DNA from: Arthrobacter saudimassiliensis | GTDB taxonomy: Bacteria > Actinomycetota > Actinomycetes > Actinomycetales > Micrococcaceae | Reading direction: 5' to 3' | Length of the DNA: 64,000 nucleotides | Assembly: GCA_900016675.1 (NCBI GenBank) | Contig: LN483070.1 | Location: forward strand, 1,798,001-1,862,000 | Shown: one piece after another, positions 30,882-39,003 of the stretch | How positions within the stretch are numbered: the stretch's first letter is position 1 | How the letters are laid out: each line of letters begins with the position of its first letter | Position numbers and translations under genes: made by a program | The notes under the pieces: generated by a model | Database searches by the model: none | The model's input: only the letters and a program-made list of their open reading frames with translations | What the model was told of the DNA's origin: nothing

Positions 30882-31556
30882 CTAGCTCTTGTTGATTGCC
30901 GGCGTCTTGATCTTGCGCGAATCCAGCACCTGGTCGATCAGACCGTACTCGCGGGCCTGCTCGGCGGTCAGGATCTTGTCACGCTCGATGTCCTGGTTCA
31001 CCTGCTCGGCAGTCCGGTTCGAGTGCAGCGCCAGGGTGTCCTCGAGCCACGAGCGCATGCGCATGACCTCGGCGGCCTGGATCTCCAGGTCGGAGGCCTG
31101 TCCGCCCTGCCCGCCGGCCAGTGCCGGCTGGTGGATCAGCACGCGGGCGTTGGGAAGCGCCAGGCGCTTGCCCGGGGTGCCGGCCGCCAGCAGCACGGCG
31201 GCCGCGCTGGCCGCCTGGCCGAGGCAAACCGTCTGGATCTCGGGGCGGATGTACTGCATGGTGTCGTAGATCGCCGTCATGGCCGTGAACGAGCCGCCGG
31301 GCGAGTTGATGTACAGGGTGATGTCGCGGTCCGGATCGGTGGATTCGAGCACGAGCAGCTGGGCCATGATGTCATCAGCCGAGGCGTCGTCGACCTGGAC
31401 CCCGAGGAAGATGATCCGGTCCTCGAACAGCTTGGTGTACGGGTCCTGGCGCTTGAAGCCGTAGGGCGTGCGCTCCTCGAACTGCGGCAGGACGTACCGG
31501 TTGGAGGGCATCTGCGGGGCAGCGCCGAAGCCTGGGGTGCCGAAATTGTGGTTCAT
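30882..31556 (-). CDS. clpP2: ATP-dependent Clp protease proteolytic subunit (ClpP2)
   Basis: The 224-residue ClpP paralogue carries the catalytic Ser in [16 protein letters not shown], the His in [14 protein letters not shown] and the Asp in the [14 protein letters not shown] region context. Actinobacteria make a mixed ClpP1P2 barrel, and the second gene of the pair is conventionally ClpP2. The ATG at 31556 (MNHNFGTPG) was chosen because the frame upstream overlaps the clpP1 3' end. It follows clpP1 by 41 bp. Confidence 0.94.
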   Translation of the reverse strand: MNHNFGTPGFGAAPQMPSNRYVLPQFEERTPYGFKRQDPYTKLFEDRIIFLGVQVDDASADDIMAQLLVLESTDPDRDITLYINSPGGSFTAMTAIYDTMQYIRPEIQTVCLGQAASAAAVLLAAGTPGKRLALPNARVLIHQPALAGGQGGQASDLEIQAAEVMRMRSWLEDTLALHSNRTAEQVNQDIERDKILTAEQAREYGLIDQVLDSRKIKTPAINKS

Positions 31557-31597
31557 GTCGTGTTGCTCCTGAAGTCTAAGGTTCCCTGTGGCCTGGC

Positions 31598-32245
31598 TCA
31601 GCTGTCGGCGGGCTCGCCGTTGCCGGCGCGGTCCGTTCCGCCGCCGCCGGTGACGCCGCCGGCGTGTGCGGCGATCTTGTCGAAGAACCCGTATTCCAGG
31701 CCTTCCTCGGCAGTGAACCACTTGTCGCGGTCGTTGTCGCGCAGGATGGTCTCGACGGTCTGGCCGGTCTGCTCAGCGGTGAGCTCCGCCATCACCCGCT
31801 TCATGTGCAGGATCAGTTCGGCCTGGATCTTGATGTCCGATGCCGTGCCGCCGATGCCGCCCGAGGGCTGGTGCATGAGGATCCGGGCGTGCGGGGTCGC
31901 GTAGCGCTTGCCCTTGGTGCCGGACGAGAGCAGGAACTGGCCCATTGAAGCGGCGAGGCCGGTTGCCACCGTGACGACGTCGTTGGGGATGAACTGCATG
32001 GTGTCGTAGATCGCCATGCCCGCGGTCACCGAGCCGCCGGGCGAGTTGATGTACAGGTAGATGTCCTTCTCGGGGTCCTCCGCGGAGAGCAGCAGGAGCT
32101 GAGAGCAGATGGCGTTGGCGTTCTCGTCGCGGACCTCGGAGCCCAACCAGATGATCCGGTCCTTGAGGAGGCGGTTGTAGATGTAGTCGTCCCGGCCGGC
32201 CGGATCGACGCTGGCCATGGTGGGAGTGATGGGTGCAGTTGCCAT
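31598..32245 (-). CDS. clpP1: ATP-dependent Clp protease proteolytic subunit (ClpP1)
   Basis: The 215-residue ClpP shows [17 protein letters not shown], catalytic Ser in [11 protein letters not shown], His in [12 protein letters not shown] and the C-terminal [17 protein letters not shown] tail. It heads the clpP1-clpP2 operon with an upstream ClgR-like box. The first ATG is preceded by GAGAGG. Confidence 0.95.
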   Translation of the reverse strand: MATAPITPTMASVDPAGRDDYIYNRLLKDRIIWLGSEVRDENANAICSQLLLLSAEDPEKDIYLYINSPGGSVTAGMAIYDTMQFIPNDVVTVATGLAASMGQFLLSSGTKGKRYATPHARILMHQPSGGIGGTASDIKIQAELILHMKRVMAELTAEQTGQTVETILRDNDRDKWFTAEEGLEYGFFDKIAAHAGGVTGGGGTDRAGNGEPADS

Positions 32246-32321
32246 ACTCAGGTAACCTCTCGCTCTGGCGGTTCGGTGTCGGCCCGTAGCCGGAACCGCT
32301 CCGCCGTTTGTCTCTCATTGG

Positions 32322-32382
32322 ACCCTAACCTGTCCCGCCGACCTTTTACTCCCGTTACACCTGCTGTTCGCTGTTGGCGCAC
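32322..32382 (-). promoter_or_regulatory. clpP1P2 promoter with ClgR-like box
   Basis: TGTTCGCTGTTGGCGCAC at 32365-32382 fits the recalled actinobacterial ClgR site (CGC-N5-GCG core with W/S flanks) at all but about two positions. A -10 candidate TAGGGT (32322-32327, minus strand) lies about 40 nt downstream, which puts the box in an activator position. ClgR controls clpP1P2 in Streptomyces and Corynebacterium. The regulator gene is not in this window. Confidence 0.55.
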
Positions 32383-32443
32383 GGTGCCTCACGCCGCCGG
32401 GGGCCGCGGCCGGAGGCGGGCGGCAGGCCGGGGGTTAAACGGA

Positions 32444-32477
32444 GGCGGCACCGTCGGCTGCTGCCTTCGGTGCCGCC
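32444..32477 (-). terminator. Hairpin after tig
   Basis: A 10-bp stem (GGCGGCACCG / CGGTGCCGCC) with a 14-nt loop lies 27 bp after the tig stop, before the clpP1 promoter. There is no T-run. Confidence 0.5.
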
Positions 32478-32503
32478 CCCTGCGGCCGGGGCCGCGGGTA
32501 CTG

Positions 32504-33871
32504 CTACTTCTTGTCTTCAGCGGCCTCGTCGGCGGCCGGAGCCTCGGCTGCCTCATCGGCGGCCGGAGCCTCTTCGCCCTGCGGGCGGACGAACTCGCTG
32601 AGGTCGACCTCGGCACCGTTGGTGTCGGTGACCTTCGCCAGCTCCAGGACCTTGGACAGGGCCTTGCGGCGGCGCACCTCGCCGACCATCATCGGCACCT
32701 GGCCGGCCTGGTCGATCAGCTGCGCGAACTGGTTCGGATCCATGCCGTACTGGCCGGCGGTGGAGACGATGTACTCGATCAGCTCGTTCTGGTCGACGCC
32801 GAGCTCTTCCTTGTCGGCGATCGCGTCGAGGACGATCTCGTTGCGGAACGCCTGCTCGGTGTTCTCACGGACCTCGGCGCGGTGCTCCTCGGTGTCGTGG
32901 TCCTCGCCGGCGGCGTGGCCGGACTCGGAGTTGAAGTGCTGCTCCAGCTGCTCCTCGATCACCGATTCGGGAACCGGCACCTCGACAAGCTCCATGAGCT
33001 TCTCGAGCACCTTGTCGCGGGCCTGGACGCCCTGCTCCATGCGCTTGCCCTCGGCGGCCTGGCGGGCCAGGTCCTCGCGCAGCTCGGCGATCGTGTCGAA
33101 CTCGCTGGCCAGCTGGGCGAAATCGTCGTTCGCCTCGGGCAGCTCGCGCTCCTTCACGGCCTTGACGGTGACGGTGACCTCGGCGTCCTCGCCGGCGTGC
33201 TCGCCGCCGGCCAGCTTGGTGGCGAAGGTGGCCGACTCATCGGCGCTCAGGCCGGTCACAGCTTCGTCCATGCCTTCGAGCATGGTGCCGGCACCCACCT
33301 GGTAGGACAGGTCCGCGGCGGAGTCGATCTCCTCGCCGTCAACCTTGGCGACCAGGTCCATGGTGAGGAAGTCCTGCTCCTTGGCGGGGCGGTCCACGGC
33401 CTTCAGGGTGCCGAAGCGGCCGCGCAGCTCGTCGAGGGCCTTCTCGATGTCGGCGTCGCCGGCTTCGATCGGGTCGACGGTGACCTCGAGGCCCTCGTAG
33501 GAGGGCAGCTCGATCTCGGGGCGGACGTCGAGCTCGACGGTGAAGACCAGCTGGCCTTCATTGGAGGCCGGGTCCGGGACCTCGGTGATCTCCACCTCGG
33601 GCCGGGTCAGCGGGCGGATGCCGGTCTCGCGGACCGCGTCCTGGTAGAAGCCGTTCAGGCCCTCGTTGATGGCCGTTTCCAGCACGTATCCGCGGCCGAC
33701 CCGCTGGTCGATGATGCGGTTGGGAACCTTGCCCTTGCGGAACCCGGGAACCTGCACCTGGCCGGCGATGGTCTTGTAGGCCTCATCAATGCTGGGCTTC
33801 AGCTCATCAAGCGAAACTTCAACGTTGAGCTTGACCCGCGTGGGGGTGAGGTTTTCGACAGCGCTTTTCAC
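32504..33871 (-). CDS. tig: Trigger factor
   Basis: Trigger factor is the ribosome-bound chaperone and peptidyl-prolyl isomerase. The 455-residue product has the N-terminal ribosome-binding domain with the signature GFRKGKVP, a central FKBP-type PPIase domain (about 155-235), and a helical C-terminal chaperone domain. It ends in an acidic Ala/Glu-rich tail ([19 protein letters not shown]). The GTG at 33871 is chosen: AGGAGA lies 8 nt upstream, and the frame beyond it runs into tRNA-Pro. Confidence 0.97.
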   Translation of the reverse strand: MKSAVENLTPTRVKLNVEVSLDELKPSIDEAYKTIAGQVQVPGFRKGKVPNRIIDQRVGRGYVLETAINEGLNGFYQDAVRETGIRPLTRPEVEITEVPDPASNEGQLVFTVELDVRPEIELPSYEGLEVTVDPIEAGDADIEKALDELRGRFGTLKAVDRPAKEQDFLTMDLVAKVDGEEIDSAADLSYQVGAGTMLEGMDEAVTGLSADESATFATKLAGGEHAGEDAEVTVTVKAVKERELPEANDDFAQLASEFDTIAELREDLARQAAEGKRMEQGVQARDKVLEKLMELVEVPVPESVIEEQLEQHFNSESGHAAGEDHDTEEHRAEVRENTEQAFRNEIVLDAIADKEELGVDQNELIEYIVSTAGQYGMDPNQFAQLIDQAGQVPMMVGEVRRRKALSKVLELAKVTDTNGAEVDLSEFVRPQGEEAPAADEAAEAPAADEAAEDKK

Positions 33872-33921
33872 CGCGTAGTTCTCCTGGAGGTTCTCGGATT
33901 GGGGTCTGCACGTATACAGAG

Positions 33922-33995
33922 TCGGGGTGACAGGATTTGAACCTGCGACTTCCTGCTCCCAAAGCAGGCGCTCTTCCAAGCTGAGCTACACCCCG
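33922..33995 (-). tRNA. tRNA-Pro(TGG)
   Basis: The 74-nt cloverleaf has acceptor stem CGGGGTG/CACCCCG, anticodon loop TTTGGGA (anticodon TGG), T-loop TTCAAAT and discriminator A73. Minus-strand TAGGCT about 15 nt upstream is a plausible -10 box. It is transcribed divergently from tRNA-Gly. Confidence 0.95.
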
Positions 33996-34115
33996 TCAGT
34001 GCACCTGACAGCCTACCGGCATTGCCTGATGTATGCACAATTGCCGGTAAGGCCGCCATGGCGGGCTGCAGCCGTGCGGCCGGCGGGCCGTTTCGCCTGC
34101 CGCCCCGGGCCGTGC

Positions 34116-34121
34116 TATGGT
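34116..34121 (+). promoter_or_regulatory. -10 box of tRNA-Gly
   Basis: TATGGT lies 19 nt before the mature tRNA 5' end. TTTCGC about 19 bp further upstream is a weak -35 candidate. A short leader like this is normal for tRNA genes. Confidence 0.45.
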
Positions 34122-34140
34122 AATTTCTGCCTTCGGCGCC

Positions 34141-34211
34141 GGGGATGTAGCTCAATGGTAGAGCCTCAGTCTTCCAAACTGATTACGCGGGTTCGATTCC
34201 CGTCATCCCCT
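34141..34211 (+). tRNA. tRNA-Gly(TCC)
   Basis: The 71-nt tRNA has acceptor stem GGGGATG/CATCCCC, a short D-arm, anticodon loop CTTCCAA (anticodon TCC) and T-loop TTCGATT. U73 as discriminator is common in glycine tRNAs. No CCA is encoded. Confidence 0.95.
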
Positions 34212-34267
34212 CTCACAGGGATTCCAGCCAAAGGAACCCGGATCCGCAGGGATCTGTAACAGCATAA

Positions 34268-34298
34268 ATGCAGGGACCTCCCCACGGGAGGTCCCTGC
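34268..34298. terminator. Terminator shared by tRNA-Gly and the glycosylase gene
   Basis: A 13-bp stem (TGCAGGGACCTCC / GGAGGTCCCTGCA, 4-nt loop) lies between the convergent tRNA-Gly and Nei-type gene, with a short T-rich stretch following on the plus strand. Confidence 0.7.
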
Positions 34299-34341
34299 AT
34301 TGTTTAACGCCTTCCGGCGGCGTTTGCCGCAGCGGACGCGT

Positions 34342-35244
34342 TCAGCTTCCCGTGCCGGACGGGTCCTGGCACACCGGGCACCAGTACAGCTTCCGTGCGC
34401 CGATCTCGGCGCCCGCCACCGGGGTGCCGCAGATCCGGCACGGCAGGCCGGTCCGCTTGTAGACGTAATGCGCGTCCTCATCCGCGACGGGTTCGCCCGG
34501 CACGGCGCGGTCGCCGGGGGCGGTGGTGACGATCCGGCCGCGGGCGACGCCGTCGGCCAGCAGCGCCGCGGCGTCCTCCCACAGCGCGAGGGCCTCGTCC
34601 CTGTCCAGCTGGCGGCCCGTGCGCCAGGGCCACAGCCGCGCACGGAACAGCAGCTCGGCGCGGTAGACATTGCCGACGCCGGCCAGCACCTCCTGGTTCA
34701 TCAGCAGCAGCGCCACCGGCGAGCCTTTGGAGAGCAGGCGCCGGGCGAACTCATCCCCAGAGGAGTCCGGGCGCAGCGGATCCGGTCCCAGCCGCCGCAG
34801 CACCGTGTTCCGTTCCGCTTCCGTGACCACCTCGCAGGCGGTGGGGCCGCGCAGGTCGGCCCATCCGTGGGCGGACACCAGGCGCACCCGTACCGCGCCC
34901 TTCGGCTCCGGCGGGCCCTGGTAGCGGGCGGGCGCGTCGTCGTCGGGGGTCTCCCGCTCCCCCACCCGCCGCGGCGCGCCGATGCTCGAGGCGCCGCGGA
35001 AGGTCTCGTCTCCGCCGAAGTCGAAAGCGCCGTAAAGGCCCAGGTGGATCCGCAGCACCAGGTCGTTGTCGAAGTGCAGGAAGAGCTGCTTGCCGTGCGC
35101 CTCGGCGCGCAGCAGCCGGTGCCCGTCCAGGCGTGCCGCACCGGCGGCGAAGCGGCCCTGCGGGCTGCTGACCGCCAGGTCCGCGCCGGCAAAGACGCTG
35201 TTGAACTGGCGGGCCAGGCGGTGGATGGAATGTCCCTCCGGCAT
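34342..35244 (-). CDS. Fpg/Nei family DNA glycosylase (endonuclease VIII-like)
   Basis: The 300-residue protein starts MPEGHSIHRLARQF, with Pro2 and Glu3 of the Fpg/Nei active site. Lys in AHGKQLFLHF is the beta-elimination Lys. NQEVLAGVGNVYRAELLF is the H2TH motif, and the C-terminal zinc finger reads CRICG and CPVC. The PEGHS rather than PELPEV start marks the actinobacterial Nei group, expected to remove oxidised pyrimidines. It overlaps the rpiB stop by one base and is translationally coupled to it. Confidence 0.92.
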   Translation of the reverse strand: MPEGHSIHRLARQFNSVFAGADLAVSSPQGRFAAGAARLDGHRLLRAEAHGKQLFLHFDNDLVLRIHLGLYGAFDFGGDETFRGASSIGAPRRVGERETPDDDAPARYQGPPEPKGAVRVRLVSAHGWADLRGPTACEVVTEAERNTVLRRLGPDPLRPDSSGDEFARRLLSKGSPVALLLMNQEVLAGVGNVYRAELLFRARLWPWRTGRQLDRDEALALWEDAAALLADGVARGRIVTTAPGDRAVPGEPVADEDAHYVYKRTGLPCRICGTPVAGAEIGARKLYWCPVCQDPSGTGS

Positions 35245-35717
35245 CAGCGCCCGATGCGTCCGGAGGCCTCGTACTCGGCGATCTGCCCGATGCGGCGGAC
35301 ATGGCGCTCGGCGCCGCTGAAGGGCTCGGCGAGGAAGGCCTCAATGATCGCCGTGGCCTCCTCCACGCTGTGCTGGCGTCCTCCCACGGCGACGACGTTC
35401 GCATCGTTGTGCTGCCGGGCCAGCCGGGCGGTGTCCAGGTTCCAGGCCAGGGCGGCGCGGATGCCGCGTACCTTGTTCGCCGCGATCTGCTCGCCGTTGC
35501 CGGAGCCGCCCAGCACGATTCCTAGGGCGTCCACGCCCGCGGCCTGGTCGGCGGCGACGGCCTGCGCGGCGTCGATGCAGAAGGCCGGGTAGTCGTCCTC
35601 GGCGTCATATTCCTGCGGCCCGTGGTCCACCACTTCGTATCCAAGACCGGTGAGGTGCCCGACCAGATGGGCGCTGAGCTCGAGGCCGGCGTGGTCGGTG
35701 GCAATGTGGACGCGCAT
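35244..35717 (-). CDS. rpiB: Ribose-5-phosphate isomerase B
   Basis: RpiB interconverts ribose-5-phosphate and ribulose-5-phosphate. The 157-residue product starts MRVHIATDHAGLELS and has the phosphate-binding GGSGNGEQIAANKVRGIRAA, where Glu replaces the Cys of E. coli RpiB, as in the mycobacterial enzyme. RHVRRIGQI closes the fold. The ATG at 35717 is the start of the conserved domain. It leads a two-gene operon with the glycosylase. Confidence 0.93.
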   Translation of the reverse strand: MRVHIATDHAGLELSAHLVGHLTGLGYEVVDHGPQEYDAEDDYPAFCIDAAQAVAADQAAGVDALGIVLGGSGNGEQIAANKVRGIRAALAWNLDTARLARQHNDANVVAVGGRQHSVEEATAIIEAFLAEPFSGAERHVRRIGQIAEYEASGRIGR

Positions 35718-35962
35718 GTTCGTTCCGTTCAGATGGTGGGGCGAGGTCGAGTCCAGATTAGCTTTCCGGCCCGGGCCGGCTCCAACCGCGCACCGGCCGG
35801 GCCCCTGCCGGGCGTCCGCCTTCGGACGGCCCGCGGGAGCAGTAACAGTTCGGCATACCGTCCCTATGTGGCTAACGCGGAGGATGTTGCGAACGATAAT
35901 GATGAGCGGCGTGTGTCTTTGACCCATGCACCATCGGTCCCGGCCCGCAAGGAAACACCGCA

Positions 35963-38848
35963 ATGAAAACTGCACGATTCGCCGTCGTCGCGCTCCTCGC
36001 CGGCAGCCTTGCCCTCGGCAGCGCCGCGGCACCGGTCCATGCGCAGGTGCAGGAACCCGTCGTGGCCGAGCCGGCCCCGACCGGCGTTCCGGATGCCGAG
36101 CCGGCCCCGGGTCCCGCGGAGACGGCACCCGCCCCGGCCGTGACCGACGCGCTCCAGCCCGCGCCCACGGCGACGGCCGGGCCGTCCGAAGCCCCGGATT
36201 CCGGCGACGCGGTGGAGGAGCCCGGTTCCGCTGCGTCCGACGAACCCGCTCCCGACGCCGAAGGGGAAGCAGGGTTCGACCCGGTGGGTCCCGGACACGT
36301 GGTGCCGGGCCCGGATGCGCCGCTGGAAACCGAGGCGGACGGATCCGTCCACAGCCTCGGCGAAGACCATGACCTTCCCGCCGGCGCCGCCGCCGCCGGC
36401 CCGCTTTCGGCCCTTCCGTTCAGCGCGGCCAGCCGCACCGGGACCATCCAGGTCACCCTCGTCCTGTCCACGCTGGCCGACAACCGCAGCTGGGTCAACG
36501 AAGCTGCGGCCCGGGCCGCCGTCAACGAAGCGAACCGGTACTGGCGGGAAATGTCGAACGGGCGCCTCGGCATCAGCATCAAGACGGTCCGGCGCCACGA
36601 CTCCCAGGCCCGGTCGTGGGAGGACTACGCGCAGGTGATGAACACCGTCAGCCGGGAGATCGGCTGGCGCGAGTCCCCCTACACCGCCCTGGTCGCGTTC
36701 ACGCCGGCGGCGGACCTCAAGGTCGGCGGCTACGGCGGCTTCCTGGGCGGCGGATGGACCAGCACCGGCACCGGCGGCCGGATCCTCATGCCCGCCCCGT
36801 CGGGATTCACCAGCAACGTGGTGACCCACGAGTTCGGCCACACGCTCGGGCTGCTGCACGCGAATTCGCTGCAGTGCACCAACGGCCGCTCCGACGTCGG
36901 AGCCAGCGGCAGCCGCTGGAACGACGGCGCCTGCAGCAGCCGCGAATATGCGGACACCCTGGACCTCATGGGCTACGCCCAGCGCGACCTGCCGGTTATC
37001 AACTCCTTTTTCTGGGACCAGGGTGGGTTCGGGCGCGGCAACGAGATCCGGAACCTCGGCCAGATAGGCGAGACGCGCTCGGTCACCCTCTACCCGTGGG
37101 GCGGCACAGCCGCGAACCGGGCAGTGAAATTCGCGGATCCGGTTAGTGGCGAAGTGTATTACCTAGAGCTCCGGCAGCCGTCCGGCTACGATGAGTATCT
37201 ATCCTCGGGCCCAGCAGGAAATCGCGGGGTGAAGATCACAAAAGCTGACAAGGTCAATTCCTGGTCCGTGTTCTCTCTCGGGATTCAGCCGTCCACCCGC
37301 CCCTATGGAACTCTCTACGGCACTAATCAGGCGTGGCAGGCCGGCCAGACCTTTACCACTCACGCTGGCACTTCCGTCAGGATCAACTCGATCTCGTCCG
37401 GGTCAGCTTCAGTGACTATCACGAGCGTGGTGGGGCGGGCGCAAGCCGCCATGGATGCAGCACGGAGCAAACATCCGGAGCTGGGCAAAGCTGTCACCTC
37501 GCCCATCGTGCTCAATGGCGGCGGTGTTTTTCGTGGTTATGAAAGAGGTGCCATCCACTGGTCGCCCGCAAGCGGCGCGAGGGTGACAAAAGGAGCCATC
37601 CGCGGGGCATGGGGAAGCATAGGGGCTGAGGATGGTCCTCTGGGCTATCCGACAGGTGACGAGTATGGGTATCGCGGCGCAACCCGACAGGATTTCCAGG
37701 GAGGGAGTATCGTGTGGAGCGCAGGCACGGGTGCCCAGGTCCTGCGCCGCGGCATCGGTAACGCATACTTCGCTTCGGGCGGGCCCACCGGGTTGCTGGG
37801 CCTTCCAATTGGCGGCGAGCGAGCTCTGCGGGGCGGCGCCGTACAGTCCTTTCAAAAGGGCGTGATCTACTGGTCTCCCGGAGGCGGTGGACAGCTCATG
37901 GGTGGAGCCGTTTTGAACGCCTATGCAAGTCTCGGCTACGAAGCTGGGCGTTTGGGTTACCCCTTGTCCGGTGAGCGGTCCGTAAAGGGAGGCAGGGTTC
38001 AGGACTTCGCGGGTGGACACATTTACTGGTCAGCCAAAGCGGGCGCTCACGCCACGTTCGGTGGAATCGGCAACGCCTATTCCACGTCTGGTGGACCTTC
38101 CGGAGTCTTGGGGCTGCCAACCGCCAGTGAAAAAAACATTCCCGGGGGTGCTCTGCAGAACTTCGAAAAGGGCACTGTGTACTGGAGCGCCCAATCTGGG
38201 GCCAGACTCATTCCCGCCGGCAAGATCGCTTCGTCCTACGCATCCTCGGGTGCACAGAGGGGACGGCTCGGATTCCCCACGTCTAACCAGTACCGAAGCG
38301 GAGCAGCAACCGTCCAAGACTTTGACGGTGGCCGGATCGTAACGTCTGCTGCTGGAACTTTCCTGCTCGTCGGAGCAATCGGCAATTCCTACTTCCACAA
38401 CGGAGGACCTGCTGGTTCCTTGGGGATTCCGTCGGGATCAGAGCAAAACCTGGGCAACGGCGGGGTCTCGCAACAGTTCACCGGTGGAACGGTTTACTGG
38501 ACGTCTGATACTGGCGCGTGGATCTCGAAGGGAGCAATCCGGACGGCATATGCCTCGCTGAGGTACCACTCCGGGCGCCTAGGCTACCCAACCAGTAACG
38601 AATACGGATCGGGCAGAGGTGTGCTTCAGAACTACCAGGGCGGGTGGATTGCCTGGTCCAGCACCACCGGGGCCCACCCCTTCTACGGCGCCATCGGCAA
38701 CACCTACATGAGCACAGGAGGCCCCGGCGGGCGGCTGGGCCTGCCTACCGGTGCCGAAGAAACTACGGGAGGACGCACCGTTCAGACCTACGAACATGGA
38801 AGCATCTCTTGGACTCCACACGAGGGTACCAAGGTCACTTACCGCTAG
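35963..38848 (+). CDS. Secreted metzincin-type metalloprotease with C-terminal LGFP repeats
   Basis: The 961-residue product has a signal peptide (residues 1-28, cleavage after VHA), then a Pro/Ala/Glu-rich linker to about 155. The protease domain carries HEFGHTLGLLH (zinc ligands His289, His293, His299; catalytic Glu290) and a Met-turn LDLMGY, as in gametolysin/reprolysin-like metzincins. From about residue 500 to the end there are eight LGFP repeats plus a degenerate first unit; LGFP repeats occur in cell-wall-associated actinobacterial proteins. The N-terminal half is strongly GC-biased but the repeat region is not (see findings). It is divergent from rpiB and ends at a strong hairpin. Confidence 0.88.
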   Translation: MKTARFAVVALLAGSLALGSAAAPVHAQVQEPVVAEPAPTGVPDAEPAPGPAETAPAPAVTDALQPAPTATAGPSEAPDSGDAVEEPGSAASDEPAPDAEGEAGFDPVGPGHVVPGPDAPLETEADGSVHSLGEDHDLPAGAAAAGPLSALPFSAASRTGTIQVTLVLSTLADNRSWVNEAAARAAVNEANRYWREMSNGRLGISIKTVRRHDSQARSWEDYAQVMNTVSREIGWRESPYTALVAFTPAADLKVGGYGGFLGGGWTSTGTGGRILMPAPSGFTSNVVTHEFGHTLGLLHANSLQCTNGRSDVGASGSRWNDGACSSREYADTLDLMGYAQRDLPVINSFFWDQGGFGRGNEIRNLGQIGETRSVTLYPWGGTAANRAVKFADPVSGEVYYLELRQPSGYDEYLSSGPAGNRGVKITKADKVNSWSVFSLGIQPSTRPYGTLYGTNQAWQAGQTFTTHAGTSVRINSISSGSASVTITSVVGRAQAAMDAARSKHPELGKAVTSPIVLNGGGVFRGYERGAIHWSPASGARVTKGAIRGAWGSIGAEDGPLGYPTGDEYGYRGATRQDFQGGSIVWSAGTGAQVLRRGIGNAYFASGGPTGLLGLPIGGERALRGGAVQSFQKGVIYWSPGGGGQLMGGAVLNAYASLGYEAGRLGYPLSGERSVKGGRVQDFAGGHIYWSAKAGAHATFGGIGNAYSTSGGPSGVLGLPTASEKNIPGGALQNFEKGTVYWSAQSGARLIPAGKIASSYASSGAQRGRLGFPTSNQYRSGAATVQDFDGGRIVTSAAGTFLLVGAIGNSYFHNGGPAGSLGIPSGSEQNLGNGGVSQQFTGGTVYWTSDTGAWISKGAIRTAYASLRYHSGRLGYPTSNEYGSGRGVLQNYQGGWIAWSSTTGAHPFYGAIGNTYMSTGGPGGRLGLPTGAEETTGGRTVQTYEHGSISWTPHEGTKVTYR
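37467..38845 (+). repeat. Eight tandem LGFP repeats (about 51-53 aa each)
   Basis: Units follow G-A/G-I-x-x-x-Y...LG-Y/L/F-P...QxFxxGxIxWS. They alternate in two flavours: odd units read GRLGYP or GRLGFP, even units GGPxGxLGLP or LGIP, so the real repeat is a pair of about 100 residues. The DNA itself has diverged, with no long exact repeats. Confidence 0.85.
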
Positions 38849-38857
38849 ATTGGACAG

Positions 38858-38885
38858 CCGTTGCCCGCCCCTTGGCGGGCAACGG
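38858..38885 (+). terminator. Terminator of the LGFP protease gene
   Basis: A perfect 12-bp stem (CCGTTGCCCGCC / GGCGGGCAACGG, 4-nt loop) starts 10 bp after the stop codon. Confidence 0.75.
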
Positions 38886-39003
38886 CCTTGCGTGGCCCAC
38901 TTGGCTTAAGGGACCGCGGTGAGAGAATGTTGCAGTTGTCCATGTCGGCCGCCCTGCCCTACCCCGGGACGGCGGCCGATGTCTCCCACCGAAAGGCCTA
39001 CCC

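Noticed and set aside
33872-33979. 36-codon N-terminal extension of tig
   Set aside because: It runs through tRNA-Pro; the GTG at 33871 with a good ribosome site is preferred.
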